Below, one piece after another: positions 34,682-43,512 of a DNA stretch of 64,000 nt (position 1 is the stretch's first letter; each line of letters opens with the position of its first letter). The DNA is taken from NCBI GenBank assembly GCA_015179125.1, contig WHVA01000556.1, positions 1 to 64,000 on the forward strand, written 5' to 3'. Source of the DNA: Gautieria morchelliformis. Lineage: Eukaryota > Basidiomycota > Agaricomycetes > Gomphales > Gomphaceae. Position numbers and translations under genes: made by a program. Under the pieces are notes generated by a model. It had not been told where the DNA came from, did no database searches, and worked only from the letters and a program-made list of their open reading frames with translations.

Positions 34682-36935
34682 CTAAGTAGTTTCAATAGTG
34701 GGAGGCTGGAGAAACCCCTCTCGCTGTAACTGTTCTCGGTCTCCAGGGTACTCATCAACTGCCAAACCATGCTCCTGTGCTATCTGATCTTCATATGCGT
34801 GATCATCTACGTTCCGCTGCAGAATTGTACGTAACTCTGGAAGGCTGATTAATTTCATTGCCTTGCAAACCGTCATACAGATATGCGATCCTAAGAAAGC
34901 ATATATGCCTTTCGGGCCATGATCGCCTGCACAGGATGTTCTACAATATGAAGTTAGATATATATCACAGTAGATTGAAGTGACTCACTGGGTATATGAG
35001 TGAGACATCGGATCAAATAGCATAAGTATTCCATCACCATCACGCTCTGTGATAGTACCTAGGTCAGCCGCAATTCGGTCAGTGACATACTAGTTTGAAG
35101 ACAGACACTTCATACCTTGCAGATCCACAAACAAAAACTTTCCCGCTGTATTCTGAAGGACCCAATGTGCAAAAGCCATGACGCCTGCTTCCCGTTTGCC
35201 AATTGCTTCTCGGTTTGTAAGCGTACCAGTGAATTTTGTAATAGCAGTAGAAGATCGCATTGGTTCAACGAGGTATGTCTGGTCAACTGTAGGATCGGTT
35301 TCATTTTCATAGCGAATAATAAAGGCATCTGTGACAGTGAATACTATGCAAATGGCAGATGAAGGACAATGGCAAATAATTAGTTGTCAACATACCTTCA
35401 ACTTCAGCACCGCTAGAACGAATCTCTTCGAAAAAATCCTGAACAAATGAGGCAAGGCATGCTACGCATGCCAACTCAAATACTAAAGCATTATAAGGTG
35501 GAGAAGTGAGACCATGTTTGATGAATTTCTTTGCTGCGAAGATTTCATCGTTAATAGAAAGCTGTGATTAACATTAGTATCCGTGATATAATGATAGACA
35601 GGGAGGATTTGAATGCAAACCGTAAACAATTCTTTTGACCTTCCCCTGTCTGCAGCCGCAAGAACCACTTCCTTTGAGCTTATTTTACCTTGGATTATTT
35701 CAACGTGGTCGGTAATCTTCGGAAATTTGGTACGTTTATCAACTACACATGTTGTTTTTGTAAACCTGATGTCAATGTCTGCCATTGGTGGTGTGGAGAG
35801 GATACTAAGTTCAGATTCAAGAAACTCGCTCTGCAGAACTATGCGATGCTCAGTTAACATAGTTGTTAAGTGGTAAATAGGACATTACCCCGAGGTTTTT
35901 TAGAGGGCCGTTCACTGGTCATCCTTTTTCCACCACGGGCTCCACCTGCTTGTGACTTGCTGGACCGTAAAGGCAGAGACAGAAAACCATCGGAATCCTC
36001 ATTGTCAACACTAGTCCGTGTCAAATACTATGATAGTGTGTTAGTACACAATCAGAGCCGCATGCAAACAAAGGCTTACTTTGTTTTCGTTCACGAAGAC
36101 TTCAAGACACATGAAAGTGCCTTTAGTAAGCCGAGTAGCTTCTTTCGTAGTAGTTAAGAAGTAAGCATGATCAGCACCTTTTGCATAGGTGTCATAGAAT
36201 TTCTGGATGGAGAGGAAGAGATGACTTTGTTCTTTGAATAACTTTTTGCCATGAAACTGGAGCTCACAATCATCGCTGTAGAACTGTTATTTAGCTATGT
36301 GAGTGTTAGGGGAGACACGCACACATGAAGATCAAACATGTGGCTGAGACAGCCTGTCCACTGGGGACTGATTTGTGCCACAGCAGCTCGGAGAACCTCT
36401 GTAAACAATTACAAATGAGTTAAATTGTAATAAAGTTTTATGTACCTTGCATGGTCTGACTTCCTGTAAACGTTAGAGATGCGCTCCCAAGCTCCGGACT
36501 AAGTTTCCCTCCGATACGGATCTCGTAGATGATGGTCCACCTGGCCTTTCCAAGGCCGCTCCTAATATCGTCCAACTCTTTCTCGTTAGTAGTAGCACCA
36601 GGTTGATTTTTCTTGGGTGATAAGCTAGCGTTAAAACTGTCCTTGCGAACGCGCTTTGCCATCTGTACTGCCCGATCATCGGAAAGGGCCATTTTGTCAA
36701 CGTCGACCAACCCTTCGATCTCAAGAGCTAAATAACATGTTGCGCTGAACTATGTGCAATGAACAAAGAATTAATGGCTTACTTTTGGCCTTACAAGTAC
36801 CGCAGGGGCTTGTAACACGCGTTCCATAGATGCCGCAGTCCTTACACTGTGTCAAATTCTATTCTAGCTAGTAAGCAGACGTGTGGTGAACTGTGAACCA
36901 CGAACCATAATACGCTCCTTGTCCATGTCAGACAT
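34682..36935 (-). CDS. Alpha-kinase (atypical protein kinase) with N-terminal zinc ribbon
   Basis: A Ser/Thr kinase of the alpha-kinase (MHCK/eEF2K) type. The first exon is 36935-36906 (MSDMDKERIM), then 36846-36783 with a CX2C...CX2C pair (CKDCGIY, CGTCKAK), then 36727 onward through at least eight more exons to a stop at 34682. A basic, Ser-rich linker (SKSQAGGARGGKR) precedes the kinase domain. In the kinase domain EIFAAKKFIKHG holds the probable ATP-binding Lys, VAYLVEPM-like text appears as QTYLVEPMRSS, and the C-lobe has AHWVLQNTAGKFLFVDLQG, LFDPMSHT and a GDHGPKGI segment with Cys residues for structural zinc. These families are often amplified in Agaricomycetes. The start codon is only 18 bp from a retrotransposon LTR, so the native promoter is probably displaced. 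Confidence 0.8.
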
Positions 36936-36953
36936 CGGTGCTTGAAGCACGAC

Positions 36954-37321
36954 TGTCAGGGTTCACGCATTTCCTTCCACAAGTTTCTATTTCCTTCCAT
37001 GAGTTTCCGTCACATTCCGTCACCTTCTGTCACATTCCATCACCTTCTGTCACACTCCGTCACCTTCCATAACCTTCTACAAGTTTCCATCTCCCCTATT
37101 ATGTAAGCCTTGCCAGCGCTATAAGACTGTAGCCCGTGTGGTGGTGTTTCCTCAGCTTGATCTCTGAGGATACCCACTACACAGGCAAGTCCCCATGTAT
37201 CTATCGTTGGTAGAGTTATAATCTGAGGATACCCACTACACAGTTGGTCATTGTCCTAGTATCGGCTCTTATCTCCTTGAGTATCTTTGGTTGTGGCTTC
37301 GTCATTAGTGTTGCCCTCACA
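36954..37321 (+). repeat. 5' LTR of the chromovirus
   Basis: A 368-bp LTR bounded by TG and CA. U3 contains variable repeats of a CCGTCACATTC-like unit (about 37006-37078). A TATAAG box lies at 37120-37125. The motif GAGGATACCCACTACACAG occurs twice (about 37166 and 37224). The 3' LTR is 402 bp, the difference lying mainly in the U3 repeats. Confidence 0.9.
37120..37163 (+). promoter_or_regulatory. Predicted LTR promoter and transcript 5' end
   Basis: TATAAG begins at 37120. The sequence AGCTTGATCT at 37154-37163 starts about 34 bp downstream, where transcription would be expected to begin. The same ten bases are the reverse complement of the primer-binding region after the LTR, which supports a transcript 5' end close to 37152-37154. 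Inference from spacing and complementarity. Confidence 0.6.
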
Positions 37322-37323
37322 GA

Positions 37324-37333
37324 AGATCAAGCT
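37324..37333 (+). promoter_or_regulatory. Self-priming primer-binding site
   Basis: AGATCAAGCT lies two bases after the 5' LTR and is exactly complementary to AGCTTGATCT at 37154-37163 in the LTR. It shows no match I recognise to a tRNA 3' end. Tf1 and related chromoviruses prime reverse transcription with the 5' end of their own mRNA folded onto such a site. Confidence 0.65.
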
Positions 37334-37381
37334 CATAGGACGACCCCACACACTTTTCTTAACCAGCCTTCATCTCAGCCT

Positions 37382-38488
37382 ATGGCAGACCAACTCCCAG
37401 ACGCATACTGGGACTCCCTGGGTGACCCTGGGCCATTTCTTCAAGGCCTCCTTTCCAGCCAAGCACAGCAGCTGCAGCAACTTCAACTGCAGAATCAGGA
37501 ACTGCACAGTCAGATTGTTAACGTTCACAACCACTTAGCCAATGCTGCCGCCAACGCTGCTGTTGCTGCTGCTCAAGCCCTTGCGCCCTCAGTACCTCAC
37601 AGTGTCCCTCCATCTACTCGCTCTATCAAAGCAGCGGAACCGGAGAAGTTCAATGGAGACCGTGCAGAGACTGAAGGGTTTATCAGGTCTATCAGATTGT
37701 CCATCGCTGTCCAGCCGGCATCCTTCCCAGATGAGCGCACAAAGATCCTATATGCTCTTTCCTTCATGACAGGAGGCTCTGCGGAGATATGGGCACACAA
37801 CGAGACACAGGCTGTCATTGATGGCACCTCCTCTATATCCACTCTGGAGGGGTTCATTAAACGTGTGGAGGAGGCCTTTGGTGACCCAGATCGTGCCAGA
37901 ACTGCTCGCACTAAACTGCATGACCTTAGGATGGCGTCAGGAATGTCGGCAGATGAATACACGGCTCAATTTGAGATCCTGGCAGGCAGGACAGGCTTTA
38001 ATGATGAGGCACTCGAGGATGCCTATGCTCGTGGCCTTCCAGCAGGTATCCTTGATAAGATCCACGCCCAGCCCTTTCTTCCATCCAACCTCAAAGCCTG
38101 GAAGGAAGCAGCCTGTCAGATTGACCGGAATCATCGCCGTCTGTTAGAGGTCAGGAAGGCACAGACACCTCATGTCCCTAATCGCCCTCCTCCTGCCCGT
38201 CCACTCCACACTCCTGCTATGGCTCCTGTTGTCACAGCACCACCCAGTAATGCGACACCTATGGACATTGACTCATCCCGCCGCCGCACCGAAACACGGA
38301 CCTGCTACAACTGTAAGAGACCTGGTCACATTTCACCAGACTGTCCTGAACCTCGCAAGCCACGAATCCGCACAAACCTCACGGAGGCGGACATTGCAGC
38401 AATTGTCTCTAAATCTGTGGCAGCGGCGATGGAGGAACGCAAACAGAAGGTGGAAGCCCCTGTCCAAGATGAAGGAAAGGGTTTTTAG
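37382..38488 (+). CDS. gag: Chromovirus Gag
   Basis: The structural capsid/nucleocapsid protein, 368 aa from ATG at 37382 (MADQLPDAYWDSLGD); the frame is open further upstream into the LTR without an ATG. A Gln-rich coiled segment (QAQQLQQLQLQNQEL) is followed by a capsid-like helical domain (IRSIRLSIAVQPASF to LPAGILDKI) and one zinc knuckle, CYNCKRPGHISPDC, near the C-terminus. It ends at a TAG at 38486-38488 that directly follows the heptamer GGGTTTT, the probable site where ribosomes slip into pol. The frame is intact. Confidence 0.9.
   Translation: MADQLPDAYWDSLGDPGPFLQGLLSSQAQQLQQLQLQNQELHSQIVNVHNHLANAAANAAVAAAQALAPSVPHSVPPSTRSIKAAEPEKFNGDRAETEGFIRSIRLSIAVQPASFPDERTKILYALSFMTGGSAEIWAHNETQAVIDGTSSISTLEGFIKRVEEAFGDPDRARTARTKLHDLRMASGMSADEYTAQFEILAGRTGFNDEALEDAYARGLPAGILDKIHAQPFLPSNLKAWKEAACQIDRNHRRLLEVRKAQTPHVPNRPPPARPLHTPAMAPVVTAPPSNATPMDIDSSRRRTETRTCYNCKRPGHISPDCPEPRKPRIRTNLTEADIAAIVSKSVAAAMEERKQKVEAPVQDEGKGF
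38479..38485 (+). promoter_or_regulatory. Probable -1 ribosomal frameshift site between gag and pol
   Basis: The heptamer GGGTTTT is in the X_XXY_YYZ register relative to gag (G GGT TTT), immediately before the gag stop TAG. After a -1 slip the frame is open from here through 38500 into the protease region without a stop. This is the offset seen between gag and pol. Many Tf1 relatives use a single ORF instead. Confidence 0.65.
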
Positions 38489-41400
38489 GCCAGTCAGCGG
38501 TGAAAGACATGCCCTGCTCGACGAATCAGTTTTCAGTTCTCGAAACATGTACAATAGGGATCACAGGCGATATGATGCATCCTTCTCCTATCCCTGATCG
38601 AACTGAAACCAAACCAGCCATGCCAAAAACCCAACCCATCGCTCCAGTTGCTAATGCAAACCTTCCAGTCCCTCTATATGTCCATACTGCTGACCTCCGC
38701 CGATGCACCAAAGTACCTCTCAAGGTCCACTCCGTTGACACAGGGCATCCACTTGCAATTGACTCCCTCCTTGACAGTGGTGCTACTGGGATGTTCATCA
38801 ATGTGGAGTTTGTAAGGGAACACAGACTTCGGACCCGTCCCCTACCCCGTGCCATCCCCGTCTACAATATTGATGGTACCCCAAATGAGGCTGGCTCAAT
38901 CAAGGAAGAAGTTGACCTCATTTGCACCTTTGGGGATCATACGGAACGTGCCACATTCTCCGTCACGAGCCTTGGACGACTTGCCATCATTCTTGGTCAC
39001 ACATGGCTTGTTGAACACAACCCAGAAGTTGACTGGCGTACAGGAGATGTGAAGATGACACGCTGTTCCAAGTCATGTGGGGGCAGACCTGTTGTCAGAG
39101 GGCCCACAGTTGAAACTGTTCCAGAAGAGAGTGTAGATCAAGAGGAGGTTCCCATACAGCACACCCGCTCCCTACTTGAGGAAGGAGACAGGACCTTTGT
39201 CATCTTTGTGAATGAGAGTCCTGAAATGATTGGTGCAGGCTGGACTGTCTCCCAACAGCTTGCTGAACAGGCCAGCAAGTCTGCACCAGTCAGATCCTTC
39301 GAGGACCTTGTCCCCAAACCATACCAGGAGTTCAAGGATGTGTTTTCTAAGGAGTCATTTGACCAACTGCCTCCTCGAAAGCCCTGGGACCATGCAATTG
39401 AGCTCACTCCAGGTGCACAACCCTTCAGCACAAAGGTTTACCCAATGTCACCGGTTGAGCAAAGGGAACTGGATAACTTCCTTGAGGAGAACCTGAAGAG
39501 CCATCGTATCCGTCCTTCCAAGTCACCTATGGCATCTCCAGTCTTCTTTGTGAAGAAAAAGGATGGCAGTCTTAGATTTGTGCAAGACTACCGGAAGCTC
39601 AATGATATAACAATCAAGAATGCCTATCCTTTGCCCCTTGTTCCAGACATCATGAATAAGATTGCTGCTGGAAGGGCTAAATACTTCACAAAGCTTGACA
39701 TTCGCTGGGGATATAATAATGTACGCATAAAAGAGGGATATGAGTGGAAGGCAGCCTTTCGGACAAATAGGGGCCTGTATGAACCTCTAGTCATGTTCTT
39801 TGGACTCACGAACAGCCCAGCAACCTTCCAGACGATGATGAATGACATCTTCAAGAGTCTCATCGATGAAGGGGTTGTGGTGGTGTTCATGGACGACATT
39901 CTCATCTTCACAGAGTCGCTTGAAGAACATCGTAGGATTGTACACGTGTCCTTGAAATCCTCCAGGCCAACAACCTGTACCTCAAACCTGAAAAATGCCT
40001 ATTTGAGCAACTAGAGGTGGAGTATCTCGGCCTCATCCTCTCTCAAGGACAGGTTGCCATGGACCCAGTCAAGGTTGCAGGGGTGCGGGACTGGCCAATA
40101 CCACGTAACGTCACTGAAGTCAAATCATTCCTTGGTTTCATCAACTTCTACCGTAGATTTGTGGAAGACTTCTCACACATTGCAAAGCCCCTCAACCAGT
40201 TGACAAAACAGGATGCCCAATGGTCTTGGGATCCAAATGGCCCAGAGCAAATGTCCTTCGACAAGCTCAAACTCCTCATCACCTCAACACCGATCCTTGT
40301 CCTCCCTGATCAAGACAAACATTTCCGTCTTGAAACAGATGCCTCAGCCTATGCCACAGGAGCAGTACTGTCCCAGATATGTGATGATGGCAAATGGCGG
40401 CCTGTGGGGTTTGTCTCCAAAAGCCTCAATGATGCTGAACGCAACTATGCCATCCATGACAAGGAGCTTCTTTCTGTGATTCGGGGATTAGAGGAATGGC
40501 GCCACATCTTAGAGGGAACGAAGCACAAGATTGAGATTCTCAATGACCATCAGAATCTCACCTACTTCCGCACTGCACAAAACCTGAACCGTCGTCAAGC
40601 ACGCTGGTCACTCTACCTCTCTCACTTTGATTTTGAGCTGATCCATCGTCCTGGTCGTCATTCAGCCAAGCCTGATGCACTCTCACGACGTGTGGATCAT
40701 AAGCGGGGGGAGGAAGACAACCAAAATCAAGTCTTACTTACCCCTGACTTGTTCCACATCAAGGCGAATCCTCCAGAGGCTGGTGCGCAGTTAGTCCCAG
40801 GTGAAGGTGATGCTTTCCTCAACGAGTAAGGAACTGTGTAGACCGGGATGAAAAGGTTGTCAAGGCTCTCAAAGAACTGGGCTCCTCTGGAAATTTCGAG
40901 GAGAAGAGTGGTCTGAACAGGATGGGCTTGTCCTCTATCACAACAAAGTGTACGTGCCGCTTGATGCAAAACTACGACATGACATAGTGAAAGCGCACCA
41001 TGACATGCCTCTCACCGGTCACCCTGGTCGTTGGAGAACCACTGAACTAGTTGCTCGGAGTTACTGGTGGCCTGGGATGGGACGTTACATTGCAAAATAT
41101 GTGAAGGCCTGTGACCTGTGCAACCGGACAAAAACCTTCCCTGCTTCTCCCATTGGCAAGCTTCTACCAAACCGTATCCCAGACCGTAGATGGCAGGTTA
41201 TGTCTGTTGACTTGATCGTAGAACTGCCTACCAGTCATGGCTATGATGCTCTCCTTGTTGTCGTCGATCGCCTCTCAAAGCGTGCACATGTCATTCCCAC
41301 CACTTCAGATGTAACTTCGGTGGGAGTTGCCCGACTCTTCCGTGATCATGTTTGGAAACTTCATGGGCTCCCTGAAGAAATCATCAGTGATCGAGGCACA

Positions 41401-42396
41401 CAGTTTATCTCCCAGTTCATGCGTGAACTGAACAAACTTCTTGGTGTCAAAGTCGCTGCCTCTACTGCTTATCACCCCCAAACTGATGGACAGACTGAAA
41501 GGGTTAATCAGGAGATTGAGCAATACCTTCGACTATTCGTCAACCAGCGTCAGGATGATTGGTTTGAATGGATATCCTTGGCCGAGTTTGCCTATAACAA
41601 CCGAATCCATGCCTCAACCCAGACTACACCCTTCATGTTGGACAGTGGCCAACATCCAAGGCTGGGACTGGAACCAGTCCGGGAAACTCGACTCGAGGCC
41701 CTGGATGAGTTCACAACACGGATGGAAGCGGCCACAAGAGAAGCTCGTTCGGCCCTGTCCAAGGCAGCAGAGGACATGGCACGCTTCTATGATGTGCACC
41801 ATAAAGCAGCCCCAGTTTATAAGCTTGGTGACAAGGTCTGGCTCAATGCACAAAACATCACAACCACTCGCCCAATGAAGAAGCTAGACCACAAGTGGCT
41901 AGGCCCCTACACTGTTAATAAGGTGGTCTCACGAAATGCCTATGGTCTAAATCTTCCTACATCCTTTGGTCGCACACATCCAGTGTTCTCTGTCGTCCTG
42001 CTTCGGCCATATGAAGATGACCCAATCCTTGAACGTCATGCCCCTCCAGTACCCCCCCCTATCATACGGGATGGAGCCGAAGAATATGAAGTTGAAAGGA
42101 TTCTAGACAGCAGGATGTTCCGTGGAAGGTTGGAGTATCTCGTGCGCTGGAAGGGCTATGGAGCTGCCGACGATCTCTGGCTACCAGCGAAAGATGTCTC
42201 TGGGGCAAAGCGACTCATTAAAGAATTTCACCGGCAGAACCCAGAGGCACCTCAACGTATCTCAGCAGCCACATATATGTCCCTCCCCTTCCAGAGATTT
42301 CAGAACTTCACAGAACCTTCCAGGCAAACTCTCTTCGACTGGACAGCAGGCAGGGCTTCTACTTATGATGTCAAGGGTCCAGAACCCCAAAGATAA
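38479..42396 (+). pseudogene. pol: Chromovirus Pol (PR-RT-RH-IN-chromodomain), frameshifted
   Basis: Polyprotein in the -1 frame relative to gag. Domains in order: retropepsin (LLDSGATGMFINVE, about 38770-38810), reverse transcriptase (KKDGSLRFVQDYRKLND, YFTKLDIRWGYNN, VVFMDDILIFTE with catalytic DD near 39890), RNase H (LETDASAYATGAVLSQ, YAIHDKELLSVI, 40320-40700), the integrase zinc finger (HHDMP...CDLCNRTK) and catalytic core (SVDLIVELP, ISDRGTQFIS, HPQTDGQTERVNQEIE), and a C-terminal chromodomain (RMFRGRLEYLVRWKGYG). The frame breaks near 39940 (after EEHRRIV), at 40827-40829, and near 40895-40905; each is a one-base shift. Coding text resumes on the other side each time, so the lesions are recent. 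Confidence 0.9.
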
Positions 42397-42502
42397 GCGA
42401 TATCGGCCTCCGCCTAACCAATTCATTCCGATAAGCTATATATCCCCTCTCCACCTGTGACCGCTCACTTCCACTGCATCGACCCCACCACATCCATCAA
42501 CC

Positions 42503-43057
42503 ATGTCCTCGCCCGCCATTGAGCTTGTTGCCCTCCCCAGCTTCACCCAAAACTTCTCTGACCTGCCAAACATGTCACGTGTCGATCCCACCCTCCTGCA
42601 CTTCTCCGGCTTCTCGTCATCCAGAGCAGCCAGTGAAGCCAAGCTACAAAGGATGCTTGACTGCCGTGATCTCGACGTCGCATGGTCTTCAAAGTGGTCC
42701 GTCAGCTCTGAGGACCTCACACCAGTGGAGAGTCAGGCGCCCACTCGCCCTGCACTCGCATTCCTCAGACCCCGACACAGACGAGAGAACACGTACTACG
42801 TCGGCGACCCTGTCTTCCTCAACGATGGAACCCCCCCTTGTGGAACTCCCTACACTTTCGAAGGCTGGGTGGGGCGGCGTTTTCGTAACATGGCAGGAGA
42901 GCGAATACGTCGAGCAAGGTTCCGAGGGCCGCACTTGCCCATGGACCCCAATCCCCCTGAGCTCATCATTGACCTGCGTTACCAGGAAGGGAAGGGCCAG
43001 GAGAGATGGTGGTCCCGCCTGTGGCATACTTGGAAACGATGTCTCGGTGGATGTTGA
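42503..43057 (+). CDS. Accessory ORF between pol and 3' LTR, function unknown
   Basis: A 184-aa frame from ATG at 42503 (MSSPAIELVALPSF) to 43057, lying wholly between pol and the polypurine tract. A TATATAT sequence at about 42437-42443 is 60 bp upstream, so it may have its own promoter. The N-terminal half is Ser-rich; the C-terminal half is basic with Trp (RRFRNMAGERIRRARF, ERWWSRLWHTWKRC). No zinc finger, envelope-type membrane segment or known domain is seen. An overlapping frame at 42519-43064 is also open but has a less natural composition. Position 3' of pol is where some retroelements carry env-like or regulatory genes; the sequence does not support env. Confidence 0.55.
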   Translation: MSSPAIELVALPSFTQNFSDLPNMSRVDPTLLHFSGFSSSRAASEAKLQRMLDCRDLDVAWSSKWSVSSEDLTPVESQAPTRPALAFLRPRHRRENTYYVGDPVFLNDGTPPCGTPYTFEGWVGRRFRNMAGERIRRARFRGPHLPMDPNPPELIIDLRYQEGKGQERWWSRLWHTWKRCLGGC

Positions 43058-43110
43058 GGGCTAGGTGGCAGCTGTGCTTGTCGGGACGACAAGCATTGAG
43101 AGGGGGGTGA

Positions 43111-43512
43111 TGTCAGGGTTCACGCATTTCCTTCCACAAGTTTCTATTTCCTTCCATGAGTTTCCGTTACCTTCTGTCAGTTTCCATAACCTTCCGTCAC
43201 ATTCCGTCACATGTCACATTCTGTCACATTCTGTCACATGTCACATTCTGTCACCTTCCGTAACCTTCTACAAGTTTCCGTCTCCCCTATTATGTAAGCC
43301 TTGCCAGCGCTATAAGACTGTAGCCCGTGTGGTGGCGTTTCCTCAGCTTGATCTCTGAGGATACCCACTACACAGGCAAGTCCCCATGTATCTATCGTTG
43401 GTAGAGTTATAAACTGAGGATACCCACTACACAGTTGGTCATTGTCCTAGTATCGACTCTTATCTCCTTGAGTATCTTTGGTTGTGGCTTCGTCATTAGT
43501 GTTGCCCTCACA
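43111..43512 (+). repeat. 3' LTR of the chromovirus
   Basis: A 402-bp LTR, TG to CA, matching the 5' LTR closely outside the U3 repeats, where extra TGTCACATTC-like units account for most of the 34-bp length difference. AGCTTGATCT recurs at 43345-43354. Confidence 0.9.

Larger units (their letters stand above)
36954..43512 (+). mobile_element. Ty3/Gypsy chromovirus, Tf1-like, 6.56 kb
   Basis: LTRs at 36954-37321 and 43111-43512 both start TGTCAGGGTTCACGC and end CCCTCACA. Gag and Pol lie between them with Pol order protease, reverse transcriptase, RNase H, integrase, chromodomain, which defines a chromovirus. A purine-rich tract (AGAGGGGGGTGA, 43099-43110) precedes the 3' LTR. The five bases flanking the left LTR (ACGAC) and the right LTR (AGTCC) do not match. 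The left flank is an alpha-kinase gene and the right flank is an older Gypsy relic. Pol carries about three frameshifts, so this copy is defective although the LTRs are still very similar. Confidence 0.93.

Noticed and set aside
42519..43064. Second long frame overlapping the chromovirus accessory ORF
   Set aside because: It overlaps the 184-codon ORF in another frame; amino-acid composition and start context are less natural, so it was treated as a shadow.
43099..43110. CRISPR-like or satellite array in the LTR region
   Set aside because: The repeats are short degenerate U3 units inside LTRs without spacers; CRISPR is not expected in a fungal nuclear genome.
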